DNA from: Ananas comosus
Lineage: Eukaryota; Streptophyta; Magnoliopsida; Poales; Bromeliaceae
Direction of reading: 5' to 3'
Assembly (NCBI RefSeq): GCF_001540865.1
Contig: NC_033633.1
Location: forward strand, 9,501,031-9,565,030
DNA length: 64,000 bases
Positions within the stretch are counted from its first letter, which is position 1, and each line of letters starts with the position of its first letter. Of this stretch, positions 24,095 to 36,550 are shown one piece after another. Under the pieces are notes generated by a model. That model did no database searches. It was not told where the DNA came from and worked only from the letters and a program-made list of their open reading frames with translations. A program made the translations under genes and the position numbers.

Positions 24095-25499
24095 TTTTCA
24101 GATTAATCTTTTCTGTACTGCTGATTAAGTCTTAGTATTTTAGCTTCCGCCTGGAAATAAAATAAATAAATAAACTTGTTAAATAGCAATAAAACCAAAC
24201 TAGACCAAAAATTGCCTGTTTGGTTTGGTTTTGTGGTTTGCAAACGGGGCAGATGGCGGGTCGGGTTCGTGATGGGTTAAAAAAAATTATCCCATAAACC
24301 CCAAATCTGCCCTGCCGCCCCAAATCTGCCCTGCAGACTAATATTTTTTTTTTGGCTAAATTACAAAAAACCTTCTTGTAATAATCTGCTTTTTCACTTT
24401 CCCTTTCTGACATTTAAAAACCTACACTTTGCCCCCCTGTAGAATAAAAAATATGCACTTCACCCCCTACCGTTAGGGTTCCGTCAGGGTTCCGTTAAAA
24501 AATATATTTTTATGCCGAAAATATTCCTCCGCCATCTCCCTGTTGCTTCGACTCCCTCCGGCTTGCCACCTCGCCACCGCCTAGCCGTCTAGCTGTCCTC
24601 CATTGTCTCGTCCTCACCCACATCCCTTTCGCCGTCCTCCGCCGTCTCCCCTTCGCCTTCTTTGCCCTTCTCCTACTGTCGCCCACCTCGGTTTTCTCCT
24701 ACTGTCGTCGAAATCGAGGGCGGCGAGGGTGCAGGAGGAGAAGGGGAGCAGGTGGAGAAGGAAATGGAGAGAAATCGCGGCCGAACGAAAGGGTGGCTGA
24801 GGAAGATAGGGAAGAAGACGACAATGGCGAGGGGCAAAATGGTCATTTTACACACCGTAACCCCGCTGTGAACATTTTTTATTTTACAGGGGGGCAAAGT
24901 GTAGGTTTTTAAATGTCAGGGGGGCAAAGTGTAGGTTTTTAAATGTCAGGGAAAAAAGTAAAAAAACAGGTTATTACAGGAGGGTTTTCTGTAATTTAGC
25001 CTTTTTTTTTTCACATATTATTAAAGTTTTGTGCATATGAATTAACAATTTTTTAATAGTAATGGATAATATTATCTAGTTATATATATAAAATTAACAA
25101 CATCAACTATGAAAATCAAAGATTGCAGTAATAATTCGGGATAAAATTCAAAAGTTTAAAATACATACGTATTAAAGAAAAACAAAATCTATTAAAATTA
25201 CAATACCGGCTTGAGAAATGAGAGCACACACTTATTTAAAATTTAATTTTTTTGTAAATATATTATTTTTAGAGGTATTTTTTAAAAATATAAATAGTTT
25301 TCGGGACGGATTTGGAGCATGTTAAGATTTTTTCTATTTCTGCCCTGAATTCGCCTCGGATCATAAAAATTACTCCGTTTTCTGTCCCGAAATCGTTTGT
25401 TTTTTTACCCATTTACTGTCTCATTTACGGTAGATCAAGGCAGGAGCTCCACCAACCTGAATCCATTTGCATTCCTAAATGTACGAACGTTAGCAGGTC
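24095..25499. repeat. Duplicated segment, copy 1 (contains a MITE)
   Basis: Runs from TTTTCAGATTAATCTTTTCT to GAACGTTAGCAGGTC. Apart from the insertion at 24354-25001 it is almost identical to 26401-27147, with only scattered substitutions. The two lie in the same orientation with about 900 bp between them. Confidence 0.9.
24354..25001. mobile_element. 648-bp MITE or Pack-MULE-like element with preserved empty site
   Basis: Inverted ends GGCTAAATTACAAAAAACCT and (complement) GGCTAAATTACAGAAAACCC. The direct flanks are runs of ten T on both sides, while the empty copy at 26650-26659 has ten T once. The length difference between the duplicated segments (1405 minus 747 = 658) equals 648 + 10 exactly. 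The interior 24530-24870 is GC-rich, unlike the AT-rich ends, and could be captured host sequence; frames there are short, Pro/Arg-rich and not recognisable. Confidence 0.85.
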
Positions 25500-26400
25500 G
25501 GTTTTCGCCAATTCTTAGAAAAATTGAACCAAATTCGAGGGTCATCACCAAAACTGAAATCGAAAAAATTGAATTTTAAAAATTCATAACCAAAATCGAA
25601 ACCCTAGCTGAAACTGAATAACCAAAGCCAAATTTACTGTATTATAGATTGAATGAAATTATGCCAAATGATTAAAATTTAGTAACTAGAAGTGCTAATT
25701 TTGACATGCATTTAATAATAAATACCAACTAGAATATTTACTAATTATTGAAGATAGACCCAATGGTCCATGTAAATTACATATACATTTATATTATACA
25801 TGTAATCTGTGGCTTCCATTTTGGATTTAGTTGGATATTAGCAAAAAATTGTAAAATCCTTGTGTTTTTGTTGCTATAACCAAAATTATCACCGTTTAGC
25901 ATCAGTTAAAATTGTCTTAGGTACGGTTAATATTATTCGAGTGGTCACCAATTCGATAGTTGAACCGTTGGTTCAAATGGTTCAAAACTATTTTTTTGGC
26001 TTATCCGATTTAGAAGGTCGGATCGAACCGTTTTGCAGATTGTGTCACAGTCGGACTGGTCAAACCGAGCAGTTCAATTGGATTTTTAAATTATTGATAT
26101 CTGTAGGAGAATGTCACTATCAGAAATTCTGCACACTCGGCATACCAATGCATGGCTCTTCACCACCGTGTACGGTCTATTCAATGGCCAAAAAGGTTAT
26201 GGCACCAATACCGTGATGCTTCTAAACGCACCAGAACCGAACTTTATAAAATTGAGCTGGAATGCTTTTAAAAGCATTAAGGCTTTGTACTTACAATGTT
26301 TTAGCCTCTTGATATATCTCTTTGACCATTAGATTAAAAGTCAATAAAGGTCGCTACTTGTGAGGTCCGCCATTGTGCATAATCTAAGGGTTATTAAGTC
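25500..26400. other. Spacer between duplicated segments
   Basis: AT-rich DNA without a credible gene. Stretches such as GAACCGTTGGTTCAAATGGT and ACCGTG near 25960-26220 look like decayed repeat sequence. Confidence 0.4.
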
Positions 26401-27147
26401 TTTTCAGATTAATCTTTTCTGTACTGCTGATTAAGTCTTAGTATTTTAGCTTCCGCCTGGAAATAAAATAAATAAATAAACTTGTTAAATAGCAATAAAA
26501 CCAAACTAGACCAAAAATTGCCTGTTTGGTTTGGTTTTGTGGTTTGCAAACGGGGCAGATGTTGGGTCGGGTTCGTGATGGGTTAAAAAAAATTATCCCA
26601 TAAACCCCAAATCTGCCCTGCCGCCCCAAATCTGCCCTGCCGACTAATATTTTTTTTTTCACATATTATTAAAGTTTTGTGCATATGAATTAACAATTTT
26701 TTAATAGTAATGGATAATATTATCTAGTTATATATATAAAATTAACAACATCAACTATGAAAATCAAAGATTGCAGTAACAATTCGGGATAAAATTCAAA
26801 AGTTTAAAATACACACGTATTAAAGAAAAACAAAATCTATTAAAATTACAATACCAGCTTGAGAAATGAGCGCACACACTTATTTAAAATTTAATTTTTT
26901 TGTAAATATATTATTTTTAGAGGTATTTTTTAAAAATATAAATAGTTTTCGGGACGGATTTGGAGCATGTTAAGATTTTTTCTATTTCTGCCCTGAATTC
27001 GTTTCGGATCATAAAAATTATCCTGTTTTCTGTCCCGAAATCGTTTGTTTTTTTACCCATTTATTGTTTCATTTACGGTAGATCAGGGCAGGAGCTCCAC
27101 CAACCCGAATCCATTTGCATTCCTAAATGTACGAACGTTAGCAGGTC
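26401..27147. repeat. Duplicated segment, copy 2 (empty of the MITE)
   Basis: Near-identical to copy 1 without the MITE. The low divergence shows a fairly recent duplication. It may be an undescribed transposon or LTR fragment, but I found no terminal structure at its edges. Confidence 0.88.
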
Positions 27148-28143
27148 AACGATAAATTGTTCAAATAAATAAATAAAATAAAGGTCCGCCTTCGATTTTA
27201 TGATTCTGAATTAGTCGTCATGTCTTTTCTAATTAGACTTTTCTGAATTATTGGGAATCTAATACGTGTTACCGCCTGGAGTGTTCATCGCTGGAAATAA
27301 CTGAAAATTAGATTACCAGTTTCTCTATATAGTTCTCCGATTTTGTAACATTCATGTTTCGGAATTACGAAAATTTTCGTAAGGTCGAGTTAAAATATTT
27401 CAAGCCAAGACCACGCAAATCTTCGTAGTGCCATAACCACGGTATTGGAAAAACCGGTAACTTATCTGGCATGTGCCACCACTTCTCGGTACGTAACCAT
27501 ACGGCTCACACGTCTTAAAGACTATCACTGTAAGAGGATGTCTATAGTTATTAAATTTTTAGGTTAACTTGACGAGCCAAACTGGTCAGGCTGACACTGT
27601 GTTAGACGTTTTGCCAAGCTAGGCTGGAAGATTTAGCCTATTCGGTTTTTTTATCAAAACTTGGTAAACTTGGTTGCCAAGTTGATAGCTTAACCACTGG
27701 TGAGCTTATTATAATTGGCATGGATTCTGTTAAAATTGACTACGATTTGCCACTATTAAAACCAATATCGTTGTTTTTGTGTTCCTAAAATGTTAAAAAA
27801 CGATTATAGGTTGATTTAGGTTTTACCTTCGGTGTCTAATGTACATATTATATTTACATATACATTAAATGTACCTGGTAACCCAGATAGAAGTTATTAA
27901 TCATTTATAAGATCAACCATAAATAATAATTTACGTACAGTTTTAATCGTGAAGATCAATGATTTAAAATTAGTAAACCGTATTAAAGTAAGTTAGATAT
28001 TATGTCATTTAAACCGAAACCAATAAGTCAAAGTCGATCCCAAAGCTAAAACCAATACTTAAAAATTTTAAGTTAAAAAAGCTAAAGTCAAAACCACTAC
28101 TGGGAGCTTAAACCAAGTTAAAAAGATTTTTAACCGTTTTTGA
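27148..28143. other. Intergenic DNA up to an assembly gap
   Basis: AT-rich sequence rich in AAACC and GTTAAA words; no gene or defined element seen. Confidence 0.4.
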
Positions 28144-28168
28144 NNNNNNNNNNNNNNNNNNNNNNNNN
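28144..28168. other. Assembly gap (25 N)
   Basis: Run of 25 unknown bases. Sequence on its two sides need not be contiguous in the real chromosome. Confidence 0.99.
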
Positions 28169-28879
28169 AATTATAATTATTAAATTTGATAAAAAAAATG
28201 AGAGAATCGTTTAAATTTTTAAAGTTTGATTTACATATTAAAATTAAATAAATTAAAAATTTTAAATGTGTTGATTAATAAGTCGAAGAATTGTTGAAAA
28301 ATATAAAATTATTATATATATATTTATATATCTATTTATTTATTTATAAATAGTAAGTTTAAATGATTAATAAAATTATATAATTATTTTATGCATAGTG
28401 AAGGTAATCTCACCACTCTATCTGAAGAGGTGACAAAATTCACAAATATAACTATCAGCTTCATGTTACCAAACAGAAAAAATGTAACTGCAGCATTGCA
28501 ACTATATAAAACCAAACAGACTAGGTGTAGTCACAACTTCAGTATTTGCAACTGTATGTATTTCCAACTACATTGTTTCTGCAACTACATCCAACCAAAC
28601 AGCCCCTTAGAGAAGTTCGATCTCCCTTGAACCCCAATTGTTTACCAATTGGAGAGAAGTCTGATCTCACTCGACTCTCCATAAGCTATGTAATGAGAAA
28701 GGAAATCAAACTAATAAATTGGTTAAAGTAAGAAATAACTGAGGTGAATGTGCATGTGAATGGCATAACAAAATATCATGGCATATTGTATATGTTGAGA
28801 TATTTTAGATATATCTTGCTTATTTGCAGTAATAGTTTTTGTTCATTATTACTTACTATTGATGCCTTTTTTAGACCGA

Positions 28880-29295
28880 GGGAGTGTAGAGCACTATTTT
28901 TGACAGTTATACCCACTGAAAACTTTTTTAAGATTCTCACTCCTTTGTTTTACCCTTTTCAGATTCTACTATCGCCGGTGAGGCGTGAGACTGTGACAAA
29001 GGTGTCGCGGAGTAGTTAGACCGAATAAGTGGTCTAAAGTGTACCCTTTGTACGATCAAGAAAAGATTGTAATATTTGGGGATGTAATATGAGTAGTTTT
29101 ATAAACTTTAAAAGACAATGTTGTAATGGTTTAAATTTAGTAGCATTATTCTAATGCTTCATGTATCCATATCATGTATGATTTGTACAGGTGGGTACAT
29201 GTTTTGCTTCGCGCGGGTGGAAAAAGTCTTATCCGTTCGGCGGGTCTGATGCACATGCCTGTGGGGGTCCAATTGGTGCGACTCGGGGCGTGACA
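28880..29295 (+). mobile_element. 3' part of a gypsy-type LTR
   Basis: Shares the layout of the LTR ends at 32500-32967 and 43500-43924: CCCACTGAAAACT..., TTCTCACTCC, a TTTTCAG acceptor-like site, a T/A-rich middle, CGGCGGGTCTGATGCAC, and the terminal GGGGCGTGACA at 29285-29295. The 5' portion and TSD were not found; the gap at 28144 may hide part of it. Confidence 0.6.
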
Positions 29296-30057
29296 AATAT
29301 TTTAATTTCTTTGATTTGAGCCGGCTAATGACTTTTTAACTTCAAAATTTGAATGCATTATTGATCTTTATGAATTTAATTAATATATCGTATACAATTT
29401 ATGTAATTATAAATAAATTAAAAGGTAGGGTACTAAAATCAAAATTTTTAAATATTGGGTGGTCCAATCAAAATAAGTCTATAGTTTAGGTAAGCACTAT
29501 ATATTTTAACAATTTTTTTTTTAATTTTTCATTTCGTAATTAACTCGGCATCACTCAGGACAAAATCAATTACAATATATTTTTTAAAAAATAAAGTTAT
29601 GATAAATTTTGTTTAGGATCGTTTGGTTTAAGTTTTGTAATATTCTGGAAATATTTTATATTGGGAATGTAAAGTTTCTTATTAACTTATGAAGATACTT
29701 GAGTTGGGAGGTTGTTAGGAGCTGATATATTTTTATTATTGGACAATTAATGGTTTTCATTAAACATGAAAATAAGAATGCCTCCTAACTCCTAATAATC
29801 TAGTATTGTAGTAGCTGATAATCTATAATGATTTTACTAATGTTCTAACATTTTACATAACTATTCGACTTAAATTAACTAGTAATAATTTGAAAGTGCT
29901 TGTACACCCTACGTATCTAATGGGTAGGGTTCCTTCACTTGTCACATGATGTGAGTAGTGAAATAATCTGATCTATTAGATAGATAGTTGAGATTATTTC
30001 ATACACCAAAAAATAGGATGCATGGATATCTTTTCTCATGATTTAAATAGTTTTAAC
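29296..30057. other. AT-rich intergenic DNA
   Basis: No gene or clear repeat. Weak frames only. Confidence 0.4.
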
Positions 30058-30482
30058 AAAAAGCATCGTTACTAGTACATTTTAAAGTGAGGTGTATAAT
30101 TTACACTCTCTCCATCAAAAAGCTGTCAAGTTCTTACTTGTTACATTAAATTTGTTTTTTAACCAAAAATTATTTAGATTTTTGTAAACCCGATGAGAGG
30201 TGTAAGATCTACTGTAGCACACTGAATTTTAGCAAATTGTAAAGTTCTAGTATTAGAATAGTGTGTTGCGCTATTCCTGATGATTTTGAAGGTCGTTGAC
30301 TGAGCACCAACCAATTGCATGTGTTTTGAGAACACGAGGAGTGCTTAGTACCAAAATCGGCAAACTGCAGGTTTTGGGGTGCTGGGTACCAGTACTGAGT
30401 TGCCGAGTACTAGTACTGAAGTCGAGTACCGGTATGGCATCAAGCGGGTATTGGTACTCCGTAGATTGGATGTTTGACCGAG

Positions 30483-32967
30483 TGTAATACACTGGACCAT
30501 TGCAAATTGCGAGGTTCGAGTGCTTGACTTGGATTCCGAGCTTGTCCACACTTGGTGGAGGGTCGTAGATAGTATTCCGATCTAAAAGTTCGAATTCTGG
30601 ATTTTGGTTAAGTCCTAAGAGTTTTTACTCTCGGGGACCGGTCCCTGGCAGGGAGAGATCGATCCCCCCGGAACAGTGTTGCGACAGATCTTGAGGCAAC
30701 CGGTCCCTGGTAGGGAGAGACCGGTTCCCGAGAGCTTGTTTTGCGGGAGGGTCCTGAGGGACCGGTCCCAGCTAGGAGAGACCGGTCCCTCTCGGCGAAA
30801 ATTGCCCAGTTCGGGCTGATGCACAGATTGGATTCTTGAGGGGCCTAAGTGGATTTTGTTGCATGAGAGGGCTTTTAGGCCATTTTCTTTCACTCTTTCC
30901 CTCACTTCTCACTCTCTCACACTCTCTAGAAAGGGAAGAAAAAGGAGAAGCAAGAGGAGAAGAAGGAGAAGCAAGAGGAGAAGAAGGAGAGCTTGCTTTG
31001 TGGATTTAGGACTTCTTCCTCAACCTCTCCTCTCACTATTGGAGGCTTGGAGCTTGGACTTGGAGCTTTGGGGAGGATCAATCTTCAACCCTAGAGCATT
31101 TTGAGCTTGGTTTGGAGCATCCTAGAAGTAAGTGACTAGCTTCATTCCTCTAGATCCTAGTTTTGGAGCTTTAAACTAGATGAAACCCTAGATTTGGATT
31201 TTAGAGTTTATTTTGGAGATTTTTGATTTGAGGGCTTTGGGACCTAATTGATGGGTTTAGAATCATTGTTTAGATTGGTTTGGAAGGACTCTAACTCCCA
31301 TTTGGAGATCGAGAGAGCTTACTTTGCTTTCGGTGAGTTTTTCTCCACCTTAGCTTGAGATAGTTAATGATCAACCTTATGGTTGTTCGTAAGGTTCATT
31401 TAACTCTTATTCCTACATCTTTAGGGTGCTAGGAGACTAGTGGACACCTTCGTCGGAGCAAACGAAGGAGCGCAAGAGTTGTGGTGGGTTTGTTTCATGA
31501 AAACGGGGCAAAATGGTCCCTATGCTTTCCTCACTTGTCGTAACGTCTTTTCGAATGCAAATCCATACTAGATAGGATTTATGAGAATTTTAGAACACTT
31601 GAAATGCATGTGCTATATGTAAGATAAATTTCACTCTATATAGTAGGGCATTCTGGGTACTTTGCATGCATATGAGAAGTGTTCGTGTTAGCGACTTGGA
31701 AACATATCTCTTATGTTAGATATTGCTCAAATTATGCAATTGTAAACAATAAACTCATGTTTGGACTTAGTGGACAAAAATGCCATAAAGGGGCACTTGA
31801 CATAGTAAACTGTGAAACTGCAATATAGAGACATAGTGATAGGCCATTGAACATCTGCTATATTCCATATTAGAGACATGATGACATAGAGATAGACCTT
31901 TGAGACATTCGATATATTCCATATTTTTAGACATGAGGACTTGGTACTTGAGACGGATCTTATGCTACTTGTCATTGTGCTCATTCGCACATGCTTGTAA
32001 GGGTCACTCCCTACAAGCCGGCACTCCGGAGATAGCCATTGCGATACAAATTCGCCGTGCGGGATTGGACGCCGAAGTGGATTGCCGTGGGCTAGGCTCA
32101 TTCCTAGAGTGGGGATGTTGACTACCACGGGGCCATTAGGCTCGGTACCAACCAGACAGCCTACCGGTGGGTCTCAGGGCCAGACAGCCTTCGGGCGGGT
32201 CTCTTCAGATTTGACTTTGAGCATTCATCATGCTATGTGGACATTGATTAGAATAGTAAATAATGACCTCTTTACTATTTAACTTATGGACATCATACTA
32301 GCGATGCTTGGGTACATTCATGCGAGAATAGCTTTTATTACTTATGCAAATCATGCTAAGTAGAGATATCATGTGGTAGCAAGTATTTATAATTATTTGT
32401 TTACTTGTGGTACTTATCACTTTCGTTACTTACCTATACTTACCCTTCTTTGGTAGCTTTTGGGCCTAGTGGCGCAATGCACTGAAGTCAGTAATTACCC
32501 ACTGGGAACTATTATTTAATAGTTCTCACGCCTCTATTTCTATGTTTCCTTTTCAGAGCCTTCGGCACCGGCGGAGGCACGGGATCGCGGCAAGGGAGTC
32601 GCCTAGCTTGATAGATAGCGGAGCTCGCTTTTGCTCCTAGGTGGTTACTCTCTTTTTGTGTTTTTGAGAGAGAGGTTTTGTACCATGTATAGAGACCACC
32701 TATGTACCTTGTTTAGCTCTTGTATTTGGGACTCCTATTGTATTACTTTATGTTTTTACATAGTGGATTTAGCCTTATGTTCATTCCCCTTATTGTAGTT
32801 TGTAGATATACTTTGCTCTAATACTTCTAGACTTTCTCCTTTTGTTGCTTTATTTATCGCTTCATTATTTCTTTTATCGTTTTGTTTTAGACGTCTTATA
32901 TGTTTTAGACATACGGCGGGTCTGGGCACGCGCCGGGCGGGCTTCCGCTCGGTCCCGGGGCGTGACG
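30483..32967 (+). repeat. 5' LTR of the gypsy element
   Basis: 2485 bp, starting TGTAATACACTGGACC and ending GGGGCGTGACG (the last base is G where the 3' LTR has A). It contains a purine-rich GAAGAAGGAGAAGCAAGAGG stretch at 30935-30990 and, near 32506-32525, the inverted repeat GAACTATTATTTAATAGTTC. Confidence 0.92.
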
Positions 32968-32975
32968 GATTAGTT

Positions 32976-32987
32976 TGGTATCAGAGC
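32976..32987 (+). other. Primer-binding site
   Basis: TGGTATCAGAGC, complementary to the 3' end of initiator methionine tRNA, eight bases after the 5' LTR. This is the usual primer for plant gypsy elements. Confidence 0.9.
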
Positions 32988-33306
32988 CTAGGGTTGAGTC
33001 TTAGGTGACCTAACAAACCTTAGGCTGATTGGACTATAGGAAATAGGCTCGTGAGAGACGAGGTCTATTTGACTTGTAAGCGAAGGTATCTTGATTGGGT
33101 ATCTTTGATAACTCTAGAAAGTGGAGTTGAATCGAAGTGTATAGCTTCTAATTTCGCGGAGGGTTACGTTGGCAGCCGACAACATAACATCGGGAGTTAG
33201 TAGTGAAGAACACTTCATTACTTTCGCATGATTTGCGTATTACTTACTTGAGCGGGAATACGATAGCGTGGGTTATTAACTTACGTTTCTATGATATTGT
33301 AGTGTG

Positions 33307-34621
33307 ATGCAGATTACACGCTCCCAATCTGCCGGAGCGGATGACGCGGCAAATCTGGAGGAGGTCGAGACCTCCACTACGTCCAAATCCGGCGAGGTCC
33401 GAGAGTTGAGGGGCCAACTTGCGGCACTCACTGATATGGTGGCACAGCAGACGGAGGCAGCGCGCCGACAGAAGGCGCGGATGAAGTGCTTGGAGGACCT
33501 CCTACTTCAGTAGGCTACTGCTCGAGAGACTCAGGCCCCTATACCGCCAGCACCAGTTGTGGACGTCGCGCCGAGAGCGCCGTCTCCCGTGCCAGTTCTT
33601 GCGTGCGGCTCCTGTGGCCGCACCCCAGGAGGAGGCTTTGGCAGCACCACCTATCCAAGTGCCCCCGGTTGGAGCAGCATTCCCCACTTTGGTCGAGGGA
33701 GCGGAGCGGGACAGGCTCATGGAGCGTCTCAACGAGTTCAGGAGGTGTAGTCCTCGGATCTTTGATGGCGAGAAGGTCGATCACTGGATCGTAGAGAAGT
33801 GGTTGATGCATATGGAGAAGCTCTTCCGCGACACCTTCATGGAGGAGAGAGATCGAGTTTGGCTCGCTACTCATCACTTGGACGGCGAGGCCTATCGCTA
33901 GCAGTTGGATCTTCAGGAGAACCCCAGCACCAACTTGGCGGCCATTTCTTGGAAGAGGTTCAAGGAGCTTCTGTTGGCGCATTACTTTCCGACCAGCGTC
34001 AAGAGGAAGATGAAGCAGGACTTACGCAACTTGCGCCAAGGAGATCGGATTATAGCTAAGTACGAGCGGGAGTTTTCTCGGCTTCTGCATTGCGTGTCTT
34101 TCGTCGTGCGGAACGACGAGGACAAGGCTCGCATCTTCGAGCGAGGGTTGCGACCGTCGATTTTTCGGTTTGTGCAATCCTCTAACCTCCAAACCTACCG
34201 GGATGTGGTGGATCGCGCGCTCATTGTGGAGAGCGACGCGGCAGATGTCCAGGAGCAGCGAGAGGCGATGGACAAAGGTAAGGCCAAGAGGCTTGCGGCA
34301 GAGGGTGCGAGTCAGGCGCACTCTAGGAGGCCGCCGAAGCATCCTAGGAGCAAGCAGCATGGACGCTGCTCAACAGCGCAGCGAGGAGGTTCTTACCGTC
34401 GCTGGCCTTCCCCGTGTGTGATCTGCGGTGGTCCTCATTACCCACCACAGTGTCCACAACAGGCCGGCAGGTGTTTCCAGTGTGGCCAGGAGGGCCATGT
34501 CCGGACTGAGTGCCCGAGAGGTTCGTCACCAGCACCGTCGACTGTATTGACATGGGCTCTACCAGCCGCCAGCCATGGGACTCCGTCGACACAGTACCAG
34601 CCTGGGCGGCCACCCGTCTAG
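33307..34621 (+). pseudogene. gag (capsid/nucleocapsid) pseudogene
   Basis: Begins with ATG at 33307 in one frame, meets TAG at 33511, and after a shift near 33600 continues in the next frame to TAG at 33899-33901 and TAG at 34619-34621. The retrotransposon gag core is recognisable from SWKRFKELLLAHYFP and the DRIIAKYEREFSRLL region. A CCHC zinc knuckle (CFQCGQEGHVRTEC) lies near 34476-34517, preceded by CVICGGPHYPPQC, a second Cys/His cluster. Stops are consistent with CAG to TAG changes. Confidence 0.88.
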
Positions 34622-36550
34622 CGCCAGAGCGAGGGATCTCGACAGGCTCCGAGTGGGCGTTTGTATGTTGCTCAGACCGAGGAGGCGGTAGCAGCCGAGG
34701 ATGTGGTTGCAGGTATCATTTTACTTGATGGCATTAAAGTTCGTGCATTATTTGATACCGGTGCATCGCATTCATTTATTGATCGGCTGTTTGCCGAGTT
34801 GTATGGCATCTCTTTGGTTTCGTTGTTGCATCTGAGACGTGCAGTTGTCCCCGACCACTCCTTGGATATTAAAGAGTATTGCCCTAGTTGCTCTGTACGT
34901 GTAGGAGAGTGGATTATGCCCATGGACTTGCTAGCTTTGCGCAAGTTAGGGGATTTTGATATGGTCTTAGGCATGGATTTGTTGACCAAGTATTATGCCA
35001 CGATCGATTGTAAGAATCGCACGGTTACTTTTCGAGAACCGAGGCAGATTGAGGTTGTGTTTAGAGGATGCCGGAGTTCGCTTTTTGCGATGTCGATTAG
35101 CTCGTTTTGAGCTAGGCAGCTGATCAGCAGAGGTTGTATAGCCTATTTGGCTAGTGTTGTGTTGAGGGGTGAGGATGACACCCCCAGAATTGAGGATATC
35201 CCAATAATGCGGGAGTTTCTGGACGTGTTTCCAGCTGAGCTACCGGGTATGCCACCCGATAGGGAGATCGAGTTTGTGGTAGATCTCGTCCCAGGGACTA
35301 CTCCAATTTTGAAAGCGCCCTATAGGATGGCACCGGCAGAGCTGAAGGAGCTGAGGGCACAGCTACAGAATCTACTGGAGAAGGGCTTCATTCGACCGAG
35401 TGTTTCGCCTTGGGGAGCACCCGTTTTGTTCGTCAAGAAGAAGGACGGATCACTTCGCCTATGCGTGGACTACCGTGAATTTAACAAAGTCACGATCAAG
35501 AATAAGTATCCGTTGCCGAGGATCAACGACTTGTTTGATCAACTTCAAGGATTTTGTGTGTATTCCAAGATAGACTTGCAGTCGGGATACCACCAGTTGA
35601 AGATCAAACCCGAGAATGTATTGAAGACGGCTTTTAAAACACGGTATGGACATTATGAATTCACAGTTATGCCATTCGGGCTTACTCATGCCCCGGCAGT
35701 TTTTATAGATCTAATAAATCGTGTTTTCAAGCCTTATCTAGACAGGTTCGTCGTGGTGTTCATCGACGACATCTTTGTTTATTCCCGAAGTGATGCAGAT
35801 CACGAAGAACATTTGAGGCTTGTACTTCAAATACTTCGAAAAAAGGAGCTTTATGCCAAGCTGAAAAAGTGTGAATTCTGGCTTCGAGAGGTAGCCTTCC
35901 TTGGATATTTGATATTGGGATCGGGTATAGCCGTGGATTCTAAGCAGATTGAGGCAATCACGGATTGGCCGAGACCGACGAGCGTCATAGAGATTCGGAG
36001 TTTTCTTGGACTGGCCGGTTATTACCGGAGATTTGTTGAGGGGTTTGCTAAGCTATCTACTCCCCTCACGAGGCTCACGCATAAAGGTATCAAGTTCATT
36101 TGGAATGATGCGTGCGAGAAAAGTTTTCAAGAGTTGAAGCACAGATTGACGACCGCCCCTATCCTAACCCTGCCGGTTGCTGGAGTAGGGTGTGTGGTTT
36201 ACAGTGATGTATCTCTTAATGGATTGGGCTGCGTTTTGATGTAGGATGGTAAGGTGATCGCGTATGTTTCTTGTCAATTGAAGGAATATGAAAAGAACTA
36301 TCCTACGCATGATTTGGAGTTGGCCGCCGTAGTCTTCGCATTGAAGTTATGGCGCCACTACTTATATGGCGAGAGGTGTGAAGTATACACGGATCATAAG
36401 AGCCTAAAATACTTATTCACTTAGAAGGAGTTGAACTTGAGGCAGCGTAGATGATTGGAGCTGCTCAAAGATTACGATCTGACGATTCTTTACCGCCCGG
36501 GCAAGGCTAACGTGGTGGCGGATGCGTTAAGTAGGAAGTCGACGGAAAAC
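34622..36550 (+). pseudogene. Protease, reverse transcriptase and RNase H (pol, first part), broken
   Basis: Continues in the same frame as late gag. The aspartic protease active site FDTGAS lies near 34750-34767. RT follows from about 35150: [15 protein letters not shown], the DYREFNKVT and [10 protein letters not shown] motifs, [10 protein letters not shown], and FIDDI at the catalytic position (35759-35773), with [12 protein letters not shown] in the connection. RNase H ([18 protein letters not shown]) is reached beyond stops at 36242-36244, 36422-36424 and 36449-36451. A TGA at 35108-35110 separates protease from RT. Confidence 0.9.
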
